NCBI GenBank assembly: GCA_018239665.1 | Contig: JAFEGV010000004.1 | Span: forward strand, 1-64,000 | Source: Verrucomicrobiota bacterium | GTDB taxonomy: Bacteria > Chlamydiota > Chlamydiia > Chlamydiales > Rhabdochlamydiaceae | Direction of reading: 5' to 3' | DNA length: 64,000 nucleotides | Part shown: one piece after another, positions 17,056 to 25,844 of the stretch | How positions within the stretch are numbered: the stretch's first letter is position 1 | Layout of the letters: each line of letters begins with the position of its first letter | The notes under the pieces: model-generated | What the model was told of the DNA's origin: nothing | The model's database searches: none | What the model saw: only the letters and a program-made list of their open reading frames with translations | Program-made: the position numbers and the translations under genes

Positions 17056-17281
17056 GACAACCTACGCATCAGTGGACTCAATAAGATCTGGTTATCAAAA
17101 ACCAATTGTCGAGTTCACTGATGTAGACTACGAAATTGAAATGGACATACAGACCATCATTGGCGATTCACAAGTTTTAGCAAGAACCAGTGCTATTGAG
17201 GCAACGGCTTGCGGTTTACAAAAAAGGTATCCGCCCAGCCTGACACTCCTCTCTGATAGCGCTGTTCAAAGTTAAATCGCC

Positions 17282-17770
17282 ATGCTCACTACCCACTTTA
17301 TAGAAAAAAAGGGGCCTCCGGTCCGCATCCATTGTTTCGTTGAAAATCAACGAGTGGCTAAGACCGTTCTGGAATATTCCCCTTTTTTTGAAGCCTTCAT
17401 TGAAGCAGATCCCGTTAGTTCCTCCACTGCCAAGATCCTTCTAAACTGGCTGCATCAGTTTAGCCGGAAAAAGAGGAGCGTTCCCTTTCCATTAGAACTT
17501 TTAGCCATGGACAAAGTTTCTCCGTTCCGAAAGGAAGTCTTTGCTGCTCTTTGCCAGATCCCCTTCGGGGAAGTGGCCAGCTATGGAGAGGTCGCAAGAA
17601 AAATTGGAAATGACAAAGCCTCGAGGGCTGTTGGCAGCGCATGCGGCCGCAACCCCTTCCCCTTAATTGTTCCCTGCCACAGGGTGATCGCAGGAGATGG
17701 CTCCGCAGGAGGGTTCTCTCTTGACTTTAGGATAAAGCGCGATTTGCTCTCCTTCGAGTCGTCTAATTAG
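17282..17770 (+). CDS. ogt: methylated-DNA--protein cysteine methyltransferase (O6-alkylguanine repair)
   Basis: 162 residues. The C-terminal half is the DNA-binding/transfer domain with the active-site motif PCHRV (Cys132 accepts the alkyl group), preceded by the winged-helix PFGEVASYGEVA and the RAVGSACGRNPFP segment. A suicide repair enzyme that removes methyl groups from O6-methylguanine. The N-terminal half is the usual poorly conserved ribonuclease-like domain; there is no Ada AdaA domain. Its end overlaps the convergent lipoprotein gene by 4 bp. The position after pheT and its lipoprotein fits chlamydial gene order. Confidence 0.9.
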   Translation: MLTTHFIEKKGPPVRIHCFVENQRVAKTVLEYSPFFEAFIEADPVSSSTAKILLNWLHQFSRKKRSVPFPLELLAMDKVSPFRKEVFAALCQIPFGEVASYGEVARKIGNDKASRAVGSACGRNPFPLIVPCHRVIAGDGSAGGFSLDFRIKRDLLSFESSN

Positions 17771-18015
17771 CGTATCGTTGATCCGTCGAGCTTAGAAGAG
17801 CCGTCGACCGACTCTTGGACCATAACCTCTTGCGGCTCAGGGAATAGATCCCCAGCGATGAGTTTGCCATCTAATTCAGGCCCCGATGTCCATTCCGTCA
17901 CTTCCTCATTATTGACCATCCGGTCGTAATCGACCTCCTCCTCCTCTGTCTTGCTATCGCAACCAGCTAGGATAAGGGGAAGAACGACACAAGCCTTTAA
18001 TACTAGAGACTTCAT
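17767..18015 (-). CDS. small acidic lipoprotein
   Basis: 82 residues, beginning MKSLVLKACVVLPLILAGC: a short signal peptide with lipobox LAGC (Cys19). The mature part is acidic (EEEEVDYDRMVNNEEVTEW) with no recognised domain. The ATG at 18013-18015 is chosen because AAAGG lies 7 bases upstream; two extra codons would be in frame before it. Its end overlaps the convergent ogt gene by 4 bp. Confidence 0.7.
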   Translation of the reverse strand: MKSLVLKACVVLPLILAGCDSKTEEEEVDYDRMVNNEEVTEWTSGPELDGKLIAGDLFPEPQEVMVQESVDGSSKLDGSTIR

Positions 18016-18176
18016 GGACAACCTTTATTTCAGCAAATTGCTGATTTTAACGGGTAAGGTCATTGATGCAACGACCTCGCTTATCCTCATTGTATGCCTA
18101 AAGCTGTTTTTGGCAAGCATTCGCTATGTCCCAGGCATGCTTGGCACGGTTTTGGCATATAAGGTATATGCTAATA

Positions 18177-18334
18177 ACCCAACTTGTCCCCTTCCTTGTC
18201 TGAGAGGTTGAGCGAGGGGTACAAGATACAAGATTTGTGACGAACCGCAGGTCTTTAGACCTGGGGAAGGAGCAAAGCGCAGTAGATTGTGCGCCGCAGC
18301 CAACCTATCTGGCTAGGTAGGGGACAAGTTGGTT
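18177..18334. repeat. 158-bp inverted-repeat element with possible 5-bp target duplication
   Basis: The ends are ACCCAACTTGTCCCC and GGGGACAAGTTGGTT, inverted with one mismatch. TAATA flanks both sides (18172-18176, 18335-18339), as left by a transposase. The interior has no coding capacity but can fold. The rest of the 340-bp gap 18016-18355 holds no gene I can see. Confidence 0.6.
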
Positions 18335-18355
18335 TAATATCAAAGGGGAAATAAT

Positions 18356-18538
18356 ATGAATAAAGAGGAACTACTAAAAAGAATCTCCGAGCTTGAATCC
18401 ATTAACGACCAGCTTATAGCGGAGATCCGGTACCTGGATGAACTGCTCAGAGAGGTGGGCTTCGAAGATGGTTTAAAGACCCTTAAGTTTGCTGCTAAAG
18501 AGCTGATTGAAGAAGACCGACGAGAGGAACAAGCGTAA
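18356..18538 (+). CDS. 60-residue coiled-coil protein
   Basis: MNKEELLKRISELESINDQL continues as a highly charged helix with leucines and isoleucines at heptad spacing, so a coiled coil is likely throughout. AAAGGGG seven bases before the ATG supports translation. It stops exactly one base before the convergent end of the SNF2 gene. The repeat element at 18177 lies immediately upstream. No function recognised. Confidence 0.65.
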   Translation: MNKEELLKRISELESINDQLIAEIRYLDELLREVGFEDGLKTLKFAAKELIEEDRREEQA

Positions 18539-21226
18539 TTATTCAAGGAGAGCAATCAGCTCTTCGATGCTAAATGAGGGCATGTCCGCATGAGAGTCGA
18601 GGATTCCTTCGGCAATCGAGCGCTTGCGCTCTTTGAGGCGCATCAGCTTTTCTTCGATGCTCATCGCGGTGACATAACGGCGGGCAATCACTGTATCTTT
18701 GCGGCCTACGCGATGGGCCCGGTCGATTGCCTGGTTTTCCGCTGCTTCGTTCCACCAAGGATCATAGAGGAAAACATAATCTGCAGCAGTGAGGTTCAGG
18801 CCAACTCCCCCAGCTTTTAAGCTGATCAGAAAGATCTGAGTTTCAGGATCTTCCTGAAATTGCCGGACGATCGATTCCCGATCGGCAGTTGTTCCGTCTA
18901 AATAGACATGCTTGCCAAACCGCGCTGAGACCTCTTTTTGGATAAGCCGGAGCATCTGGGTGAACTGGCTGTAGATCAGAACTTTCCTCCCTTCGGAGAC
19001 AACTTCCGCCACATCAGCCATGAGCCGTTCCATTTTTGCGCTCATTGTGACAGGGTCCCCTTCGATTTCTCCATCGACAAGCCATGGGTGGGAGCAGATC
19101 TGTCTGAGACGAAGGATCGCCTCCAAAATTTCCATCCGATGGGGCGAAGAGCCTTCCAGATCGATCTTCTTAAGCAGCCCCAATTTATTTTTTTTGACCC
19201 ATTCTTCATAAAGGTTCCGCTGAGACTCGGGCATTTCGACCCAGACGACCTGGGTAACTTTTTCCGGAAGCTGGATGGCAACGTCCTGTTTTTTTCTGCG
19301 AAGTAAAAAAGGGCGGGTCTTTTTCTTAGTTTGCTGGAGGTAGCGAGGATCGGAGGCCGCGGCGGCCATCTTTGCATTGAACTCCTTTCTCTCCCCTAGA
19401 AGGTCGGGCATCAAAAAATGAAAGAGGGACCAAAGATCTTCCCAGCGGTTTTCAATCGGGGTCCCGGAAAGAACAAGCCGCATGTCGGAGCGCAAACTGA
19501 AAAGCGCCTGGGCAATCTGGCTGTCGGGATTTTTGATGTTTTGCCCTTCATCCAACACAACCGTTTCAAAGTGAATGGATTGAAAAAGGCCTTTATCCTG
19601 GCGCAAGAGGGCGTAGGAGGTCAAAATGATCTCGAAAGGCTCGATCTGCTCGGAAGATTCCCGGCGTTCGTTCCCATTATGGACATAGAGGCGGGCCCCC
19701 GGTAAAAATGTTTCGATCTCCTTTCTCCAATTAAAAAGCAAAGAGGTCGGAGCAACGATCAGCGTGGGGCGTTTGAAACCCAAGTGGGAAAAAAATGCCA
19801 AAACCTGGACAGTTTTTCCCAACCCCATGTCATCGGCAAGAAGACCGCTGAAACCCAGTCGCTTCAGATAACAGAGCCAGTCGAGCCCCTGCTGCTGATA
19901 GGGAAATAGGTTCCCATGAAACCGCTCGGTCGGAGGCGAGAGGGTAATCGTTGGATCTTCTTTCAGCTGAAGGATCATCTCCGCAATTTTAGAGCCCTTA
20001 GGAACCTCAGCCTCTTCCAGAAGCTGCCCCAAGAGTCCAAGCCGGTTTTTCTTCATAACGATCCGGTTGGAGACCACCTCTTCCGCGGCTATAGGGCCAA
20101 AATCTTCTTCCACTTCCGCCCGGTCGATCAAGCCGACCGTATTGCCATCCAAAGTCAGAAACTGCTCGCGCCGGTTGAAGGCCCCGAGAAGATTGGCCAT
20201 ATCCGCTTCATGAGATCCGTAAACGATCCGGCCTTTGACAACCAGCAAGTCCCCTTCCAAATCGACCTGGACGGACTTACCGTTCTGTCTGATCACTTGC
20301 CGCCCCATGTGGTCGTAAATTTTCCATCCAATTTCAAGCAGAAAGGTCAAACTTTTTCCCACCTTGTCAAGAGGGCAATAGTAATGGCTCTCATCGACGA
20401 TCTTCTTGCAGAAATCCGTTTCCAGAAGGTCGTTCTCCCAATTTTTTTCCGCTTGCCCCTGCCGCCAAGAAGTTGGAGTAGAATCATCGAACCTAAACTT
20501 TCCTAAATCCTTATAGTCCATCCATAAGTTCGCAAAAGCCCCGGTCCGGTCGGTGAGCTCAAGATAAGGCAGCGGCTGGATCGGAGCGGGGGTGGCCCCA
20601 GACTTGGCGGAAGCCCACTCAAGCTTCGGCGACCAAGAAGGATCATCTTCCCATTCAGCCTGCCACTTCTGCAGCTGCGCTTGGCTGACTAGAAGAGGTT
20701 TGGGAAAGACAAGGGAGTGCCATTTTGAATCGACTTCATCATTGAACGCGTAGAGGGTCCCATGTTTGATGACCAAAGGAGGCTCTGAAGGAAAAAGCCA
20801 TAGGCAGTCATGTAAAAATCCACTGCTATTGCCCCCTTTCCACTTGCCTTTGATCTCGAAATGATCATCCCCTGCAGAAGAGGCTTCGTAAGAAAAGGAA
20901 AGGGTCGAAAATGGATCGAAAAAGAGCTTTCCATCGCCAAAATAGAGCTTGCGGGTCAAGCTCAACAGTTTGACCGCTTCTCTTGCCTTGTCTGAACTGA
21001 CGCGAAGAGATGTGAACGTCGTTGCAGCGGGAGATAACTTGAGCTCTTCTTGAACCAGGAACTGAAGGGCTTGTTTTTCCTGAGGATCCGGCGCCGAAAG
21101 GAGGAATTGTTTCGTCAATGCTTCGCTTAAGCGAACGCCTTTGCCCCTAACCTGGACGACCAAAAAATGTTTTCCCTTTCTCTCTTCTGATTCGAGGTGG
21201 TATGTTAAGTCTTTATGCAGCGGCAT
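18539..21226 (-). CDS. SNF2/RapA-family DNA-dependent ATPase
   Basis: 895 residues. The N-terminal ~430 residues correspond to the region that precedes the motor in bacterial SNF2 proteins. The motor starts with YQQQGLDWLCYLKRLGFSG (Q-motif region) and LLADDMGLGKT (motif I, 463-472). Motif II reads DEGQ near residue 560 where most bacterial relatives have DEAQ or DEAH, then LVLSGTPIENR (motif III), LISLKAGGVGLNLT (motif V) and QAIDRAHRVGR (motif VI). Chlamydiae carry conserved SWI/SNF-type proteins of this sort; their target (chromatin-like DNA or RNA polymerase recycling) is not settled. Divergent from the next gene with only 10 bp between. Confidence 0.9.
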   Translation of the reverse strand: MPLHKDLTYHLESEERKGKHFLVVQVRGKGVRLSEALTKQFLLSAPDPQEKQALQFLVQEELKLSPAATTFTSLRVSSDKAREAVKLLSLTRKLYFGDGKLFFDPFSTLSFSYEASSAGDDHFEIKGKWKGGNSSGFLHDCLWLFPSEPPLVIKHGTLYAFNDEVDSKWHSLVFPKPLLVSQAQLQKWQAEWEDDPSWSPKLEWASAKSGATPAPIQPLPYLELTDRTGAFANLWMDYKDLGKFRFDDSTPTSWRQGQAEKNWENDLLETDFCKKIVDESHYYCPLDKVGKSLTFLLEIGWKIYDHMGRQVIRQNGKSVQVDLEGDLLVVKGRIVYGSHEADMANLLGAFNRREQFLTLDGNTVGLIDRAEVEEDFGPIAAEEVVSNRIVMKKNRLGLLGQLLEEAEVPKGSKIAEMILQLKEDPTITLSPPTERFHGNLFPYQQQGLDWLCYLKRLGFSGLLADDMGLGKTVQVLAFFSHLGFKRPTLIVAPTSLLFNWRKEIETFLPGARLYVHNGNERRESSEQIEPFEIILTSYALLRQDKGLFQSIHFETVVLDEGQNIKNPDSQIAQALFSLRSDMRLVLSGTPIENRWEDLWSLFHFLMPDLLGERKEFNAKMAAAASDPRYLQQTKKKTRPFLLRRKKQDVAIQLPEKVTQVVWVEMPESQRNLYEEWVKKNKLGLLKKIDLEGSSPHRMEILEAILRLRQICSHPWLVDGEIEGDPVTMSAKMERLMADVAEVVSEGRKVLIYSQFTQMLRLIQKEVSARFGKHVYLDGTTADRESIVRQFQEDPETQIFLISLKAGGVGLNLTAADYVFLYDPWWNEAAENQAIDRAHRVGRKDTVIARRYVTAMSIEEKLMRLKERKRSIAEGILDSHADMPSFSIEELIALLE

Positions 21227-21236
21227 TTTTTTATAG

Positions 21237-22085
21237 ATGGCAAAGATGAATAATAAGCTTAAACTGTGGGACGCTTATCCACAATGGGAAGATGCGGAAA
21301 GCGCTTGGGATAACCAAGCGCGCGAAGCTGCCCAATCCCATCCTCTAAAACAGCTGCCTAGCCTTCCCCAAATGCCCGGCATGACCGCGGAGACTGCTAA
21401 GCATTTGAAATGGAAAAGCCTGCGTTATATTATCCAGCACGATCGCCGACGCGTCCTTCCAAAATATTTTTTTAAACACCCTCTTAAATATAGCCTTGCT
21501 TTCTTGAAGTCCGCCTTTCGTAAAAAATCATTTAAAAGGGACGACGATTTCTTTTTCTACGGATGCCGCAGCGCCGAGGAGTTCGAACAGCTTCTAGCGC
21601 AGCCCAATTCCCTGCTCGTTCTTGGATTTTCCTATTGCCATAAGCCTCATGAGTGCCCATCAAAGCGATTCACCCCCGATTGCATCCATGACAAGGAGAA
21701 CCCGGTCTGCCAGCAGTGCTTCATCGGCAAAGCCGTACATGCAGCCCCTGAAAAACAGACCATCCCTCTGTTCATTCCAACGATCCACTATATCGGCGAA
21801 AAAATTTTTGAGATCGTCGATCAATATCCCGACAAAGAAGTCCTCTTCATCATAACAGCGTGCGAGATGACCTTGGAGATGTTCGGCGACTGGGGAAACA
21901 TGGTGAACATTAAAGGGATTGGAGTGCGGCTAGACGGACGCATTTGCAATACGATGAAGGCCTTCGAACTCTCCGAAGAAGGGATTAAACCGGGCCTCAC
22001 CGTCGTCCTTCCCCACACGCAAAAAAGGATCCTCGATCTCATACGAAGCCGGCGGTCGCACGAAACAACTTCCGCCGGCACATAG
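21237..22085 (+). CDS. cysteine-rich protein, DUF116-like (tentative)
   Basis: 282 residues with no signal peptide. The centre holds a cluster of cysteines: FSYCHKPHECPSKRFTPDC followed by NPVCQQCFIGKAV, and one more in FIITACEMT. The spacing suggests metal or Fe-S binding and recalls DUF116 proteins, but I am not certain of the family. The C-terminal half alternates strands and helices (VLFIITACEM, GIGVRLDGRICNTM, GLTVVLPHTQKRIL). Its start lies 10 bp from the divergent SNF2 gene, so their promoters lie inside each other's coding region. Confidence 0.55.
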   Translation: MAKMNNKLKLWDAYPQWEDAESAWDNQAREAAQSHPLKQLPSLPQMPGMTAETAKHLKWKSLRYIIQHDRRRVLPKYFFKHPLKYSLAFLKSAFRKKSFKRDDDFFFYGCRSAEEFEQLLAQPNSLLVLGFSYCHKPHECPSKRFTPDCIHDKENPVCQQCFIGKAVHAAPEKQTIPLFIPTIHYIGEKIFEIVDQYPDKEVLFIITACEMTLEMFGDWGNMVNIKGIGVRLDGRICNTMKAFELSEEGIKPGLTVVLPHTQKRILDLIRSRRSHETTSAGT

Positions 22086-22095
22086 CTGCAAGCAA

Positions 22096-23199
22096 CTACT
22101 CTTTAAAGAACGTCGTCGGATCCACAATCACGTGCTTGATCCTTCTCTGCTCTTCATCTTTCGACGCAAAGGCATAGGTGATATGCACTAGCCCGTCCGA
22201 CGTTGCGATGACGGCAGGCATTTCCCCAGCATCGTCCAAGGTAAGCGGAGAAGACCAATTAACGCCGCCATCGGATGATATCGCTAAATTCAATGGGAAA
22301 CGATCGGTGAACGAGTGATTATAGACTAGGACAATCCTGCCGTTTCCAAAATCCGCAACATCAATACCCGAGTCCGGGTTAGGCAAGGAGATCTGTTTGA
22401 GCTCAGACCAATGCAATCCTCTATCAGGAGAAGTAGCTTGGCATATCCATCCTTTTCCACCAATTCGGTTCGCTCTGTTGCGGCACAACATGTTCAGATT
22501 GCCACCTTTATCGAAAAAGAGGGTCGGTTCTATCACGCCGAATTGATGACCTGGAAGCTGCAATGGTCCTATTTTAGACCAGCTGCGGCCTTGATCTTCT
22601 GAAATTTCAATCCAGCAAGCAGTTGCTTTAAACTCAAATTCCGGCCCTCCGGCTTCAATCGAAGAGGGACAGATCAGCGTTCCATCCGATGTAACGATAG
22701 GCTTTGTCTTAGTCGGTCCAACAATTCCTGCCGGCAATATTTCCTCTGAGGACCAGGTATGCCCTCCATCTGATGACCTCTTAAGAAAGCTAACAGTTCG
22801 GCGCGGATCCGGTCCAATGCGATAAAACAACAAAAGCTCTTCGGAAGAGAGTTTGCATAAGATCGGGTTCCAGCAAACGCTATGGGAAGAATGGACAATT
22901 TCTTTTGGCGTCGACCATGAGCTGCCATCATATAATGAAAGCCAAACGCCCACATTATCCGTCATGTCTATATTGCTTTTGCCCTTTCCAACTCCCCCCT
23001 TCCAAACTGCGCAAAGGGATCCTGGTGTGGTTTCGACAATGCTCGAACTATGGCAATCAAAATCAGTTTGGGCAGGAGAAAGAAATTCTTCCTTTACCTT
23101 CCACTCCGCTTGCTTCGCATTGATGGCGATGGTCATGAGACCGGATGCAACAAAGAACAAACAAAAGAGAAATCGATCGATTCTTAAAATAAGCTTCAT
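22096..23199 (-). CDS. secreted sialidase-like (BNR/Asp-box) protein
   Basis: About 367 residues with an N-terminal signal peptide (RIDRFLFCLFFVASGLMTIA). Four Asp-boxes are visible in order: SSDGGHTW, SEDQGRSW, SPDRGLHW and SSDGGVNW, the hallmark of the six-bladed sialidase/neuraminidase propeller. The overall layout, with CHSSSIVETTPGSLCAVWKGG at the start, fits the BNR_2 family of exo-alpha-sialidase-like proteins. Catalytic residues (Arg triad, Tyr, Asp) cannot be assigned by eye, so enzyme activity is an inference. The ATG at 23199 (AGGTG upstream) or a GTG two codons earlier starts it. Confidence 0.75.
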   Translation of the reverse strand: MKLILRIDRFLFCLFFVASGLMTIAINAKQAEWKVKEEFLSPAQTDFDCHSSSIVETTPGSLCAVWKGGVGKGKSNIDMTDNVGVWLSLYDGSSWSTPKEIVHSSHSVCWNPILCKLSSEELLLFYRIGPDPRRTVSFLKRSSDGGHTWSSEEILPAGIVGPTKTKPIVTSDGTLICPSSIEAGGPEFEFKATACWIEISEDQGRSWSKIGPLQLPGHQFGVIEPTLFFDKGGNLNMLCRNRANRIGGKGWICQATSPDRGLHWSELKQISLPNPDSGIDVADFGNGRIVLVYNHSFTDRFPLNLAISSDGGVNWSSPLTLDDAGEMPAVIATSDGLVHITYAFASKDEEQRRIKHVIVDPTTFFKE

Positions 23200-23230
23200 T
23201 TTCACCTGGAAATAGTACTTACATCACCGA

Positions 23231-24184
23231 TTACGATGATGTCTGCGCAATCAAATGCTTTTTGCGAAATGGTTTTGGTTTTTCCGTTTTAACAAAGGGG
23301 CGCAAACGGGGCGCCGATTCACATTCCGTACAGCAGCAACCTTGAAATTTTTCAGCGCACGAAGGACAGCACAAGAACAACTCGTTACAGTCCATGTTAG
23401 CGCAATTGTAATAGGTATCGGATGGCTCGCTGCAATGCCGGCAAGAGCTGATCGTTTCAGCGTCTTTGCCATCGATCGGAACTGCGAGACGGTCATCGAA
23501 GACAAACAGCTTTCCTCTCCACTGCTCGTTGCCTTCTTTAAGGCCATAGTTGATCACGCCGCCGTCAAGCTGGAAAACATTTTCAAATCCTTCTTTCTTC
23601 ATGAGAGCAGAGTAGAGTTCGCAGCGGATCCCTCCGGTGCAATACATCATCACTTTTGTCGATGATGGGTCGCATTCCTCTTTAAGCTTGCGGGCGTATT
23701 CAGGAAATCTGCGGAACGTATCGAGCTTTGGCAATTCTGCTCCCTCGAAATGTCCGATCTCCCACTCATAGTCATTGCGCACGTCGATGAGAACGGTATT
23801 CTCATCGCGGTTCAAGAGCATCTGCTTCCATTCTTCCGGAGAGACATGTTCACCAACCAATGAAAAATCGACCTGCTCGTCCATTGCCACAAGCTGCTTC
23901 CGGTATTTGACTGCAGCGCGCGGGAACACATGTTCAGGATGGACATGGATTTTAAAGGCCACTTGAGCGAACCTGGGATCGCTTTTTAGCCATTGCATGT
24001 ATTTTTCCGCATCCGCTTGCGACGCGCTCATCTGGCCATTGATCCCCTCTTCGGAGATATAGACGCGGCAGGTGATGTCATGCTGGCGGACAAATTCCAG
24101 GTGCTTGGCCACTTCAGCATGAGGATCTTCGATCGGGGTAAAAATGTAGTAGGCTAATACGAAATAGGATTCTTGATGTTCCAT
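23231..24184 (-). CDS. trhO: tRNA uridine(34) hydroxylase, rhodanese-domain (YceA/TrhO)
   Basis: 317 residues. N-terminal acylphosphatase-like part (YISEEGINGQMS), then a rhodanese domain (LIDVRNDYEWEIGHFEGA) with active-site loop CTGGIRCE (Cys182) and a C-terminal cysteine-rich tail (CRHC, C..C.ELFLCCPSC, CCCTEC), all typical of TrhO. The enzyme hydroxylates U34 of certain tRNAs as the first step to 5-carboxymethoxy/methoxyuridine. Adjacent to rpsD as in Chlamydia, though a repeat and an RNA candidate now lie between them. Confidence 0.92.
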   Translation of the reverse strand: MEHQESYFVLAYYIFTPIEDPHAEVAKHLEFVRQHDITCRVYISEEGINGQMSASQADAEKYMQWLKSDPRFAQVAFKIHVHPEHVFPRAAVKYRKQLVAMDEQVDFSLVGEHVSPEEWKQMLLNRDENTVLIDVRNDYEWEIGHFEGAELPKLDTFRRFPEYARKLKEECDPSSTKVMMYCTGGIRCELYSALMKKEGFENVFQLDGGVINYGLKEGNEQWRGKLFVFDDRLAVPIDGKDAETISSCRHCSEPSDTYYNCANMDCNELFLCCPSCAEKFQGCCCTECESAPRLRPFVKTEKPKPFRKKHLIAQTSS

Positions 24185-24283
24185 AACTTTTCATTGGATT
24201 AGGGTGCTTAAGAAGAGGAAAATATAACTTAATAGTAAGATAAGGAACAGTAAAAATTACTCTCAGGGCCTGATCTTGAATTT

Positions 24284-24456
24284 ATACCGAAACAACTTGA
24301 AGAATCGGTTTTTGGCTGTGTCGGCATTTCCTCAAAATTTTCATGCTCACTCGCGCCTTGCCAATTTGGCAATGGTCGTTCGCTCCGCACCGCTTTCGCT
24401 TAAAAATTTTGAGAAGCCTCCTTGCCAAACCCACGATTCTTCAAGTTGTTTCGGCA
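24284..24456. repeat. 173-bp inverted-repeat element (family with the copy at 9330)
   Basis: Ends are ~24-bp inverted repeats starting ATACCGAAACAACTTGAAGA. Same length and same outer consensus as the element at 9330-9502 but with a different interior, which again contains a nested pair (CTCAAAATTTT / AAAATTTTGAG). Non-coding. The open frame running through it has no ribosome site and I do not call it a gene. Confidence 0.7.
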
Positions 24457-24696
24457 TAGACAGCTCCCCACACGAAGCCTGGGTATACACAGTGGACCTT
24501 CGCAGCGAAGATCAGGTAAAGCCCCTTGGGCACGAACTGTTCTTCTTTACAGGCAAAGAAAAACAGATGAGCGAAATCAAACAAATCTAAATTAATTTTT
24601 ACAACCATTCAATCTCCAACACCCTATATATCAATATTTTATAAAATAAAACACCACCTTGCCCAATTCAAAATCAACCCTCTAATTAAAAATTAG

Positions 24697-24724
24697 TTGC
24701 ATTTAATAAACAAAATTGTATAAT
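24697..24724 (+). promoter_or_regulatory. promoter of a candidate small RNA
   Basis: TTGCAT (24697-24702) and TATAAT (24719-24724) with a 16-bp spacer. The region is AT-rich and no coding frame follows before a strong terminator about 190 bp on. Confidence 0.6.
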
Positions 24725-24730
24725 GATGAT

Positions 24731-24937
24731 TGTGTTAATTCAATGAATTAAAGAAAGCAAAACAAACTAGACAGTAAAGAATAAAAGCATAATTCGTTAA
24801 CTATTAAGCCTTTTAGAAAGAAAAGGCTCGCTAAAACCGATCCTTGCCATAAAGGATTGTTAATTTGATAAGGTTAATCCTCCCTCCCTCCTTATCAATG
24901 TAGGTTTGCCCGGTTCGAGAAGGAACCGGGTTTTTTT
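24731..24937 (+). ncRNA. candidate small RNA, or leader/attenuator of rpsD
   Basis: About 207 nt bounded by a good promoter and a Rho-independent terminator, with no plausible open frame. Three internal hairpins can be drawn: AAGCCTTTT/AAAAGGCT (24806-24828), a CCTT/AAGG hairpin around 24842-24856, and TTGATAAGG/CCTTATCAA (24865-24898). The loop of the third is TTAATCCTCCCTCCCT, which is complementary to purine-rich Shine-Dalgarno sites. This suggests an antisense-acting regulator of translation. Alternatively the terminator attenuates transcription into rpsD 136 bp downstream. I do not recognise 6S, SRP or tmRNA features in it. Confidence 0.5.
24909..24937 (+). terminator. Rho-independent terminator upstream of rpsD
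   Basis: CCCGGTTC and GAACCGGG form an 8-bp stem with a 6-base loop, followed by seven Ts. The gene to its left (trhO) reads the other way, so it must end a plus-strand transcript starting in the intergenic region. Confidence 0.8.
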
Positions 24938-25073
24938 ATGCTTAAGATTTCAAATAGCCCCCATTCAGCTTTCAAATTTATTTTTACGTCAGCAGAGTGT
25001 TTACAAAAAATAGTGGGTGTATTAGCATTCATGTCTTTATGAATTTTTATTAGGCTCATCTTTAGGAGAAACA

Positions 25074-25694
25074 ATGGCTCGATATACTGGCCCAAAAAAC
25101 CGCATTGCTCGACGATTTGGAGCGAACATTTTCGGACGCGCACGCAATCCTCTTTTACACAAACCGAACCCACCTGGAATGCACGGCGCTAAACGCAAGA
25201 AAAAATCTGACTACGGCGTTCAGCTCGAAGAACAACAAAAACTTAAAGCCGTCTACGGACTCATCCCCCACTCTCAACTGGTACGCTACTACAAAGAAGC
25301 AGTACGAGCAAAGGGCAACACCCCAGCCCTCTTTATCGAGCGTCTGGAGTGCCGTTTGGACAACATGGTTTACCGCATGAAGCTGGCTCCAACGATTTTT
25401 GCAGCTCAGCAATTGGTTTCCCATGGACACATCCTCGTCAACGGGAAAAAAGTGGACCGCCGCTCCTTCTTCGTTCGTCCAGGCATGACGGTTTCGATCA
25501 AGCCTAAATCTCAACAAGTTCCAGTCGTGAAGCAAAGCCTGGAAAACGCAGCTATCGCTACTCCTGAGTACGTCGCTCTGGATGCTGGCAAATTCTCAGC
25601 TCAATTGCTCGTTTCTCCAGCTCTAGATCAAATCCCGCACCCGCTTCCTCTGAACGTGCCTTTGATCTGCGAGTTCCTTGCCCACACGAACTAA
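25074..25694 (+). CDS. rpsD: 30S ribosomal protein S4
   Basis: 206 residues, the usual size. N-terminal [16 protein letters not shown] and the S4 RNA-binding domain ([38 protein letters not shown]) are diagnostic. S4 binds the 5' domain of 16S rRNA early in 30S assembly, and in many bacteria it also represses its own operon. AGGAG precedes the ATG. Here it stands alone with its own terminator, not in the alpha operon with rpsK/rpoA, as in Chlamydia. Confidence 0.98.
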   Translation: MARYTGPKNRIARRFGANIFGRARNPLLHKPNPPGMHGAKRKKKSDYGVQLEEQQKLKAVYGLIPHSQLVRYYKEAVRAKGNTPALFIERLECRLDNMVYRMKLAPTIFAAQQLVSHGHILVNGKKVDRRSFFVRPGMTVSIKPKSQQVPVVKQSLENAAIATPEYVALDAGKFSAQLLVSPALDQIPHPLPLNVPLICEFLAHTN

Positions 25695-25725
25695 CAAGGA
25701 CAGATTTTATCTATCCGTTAGCTTT

Positions 25726-25753
25726 AAAGGCAGCTTGAACAAGCTGCCTTTTT
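25726..25753 (+). terminator. Rho-independent terminator of rpsD
   Basis: AAAGGCAGCTT and AAGCTGCCTTT pair perfectly around a GAAC loop and run into TTTTTTATTTT. Confidence 0.85.
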
Positions 25754-25844
25754 TATTTTGTCTTCCGGCAGCTTCCACTTCGACCTTGTGCTTTTTATCA
25801 ATAGCATGTTAAAATTTCATAAATTATTTATTTGATTTATCGAC

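Noticed and set aside
17036-17275. 79-codon open frame between the YwqK-like lipoprotein and ogt
   Set aside because: Its start lies inside the 40-bp element remnant, there is no ribosome site, and the product resembles nothing. Could be a decayed gene, but evidence is too weak.
24276-24590. 104-codon open frame through the 173-bp repeat near trhO
   Set aside because: Lies almost entirely within an inverted-repeat element and has no ribosome site.
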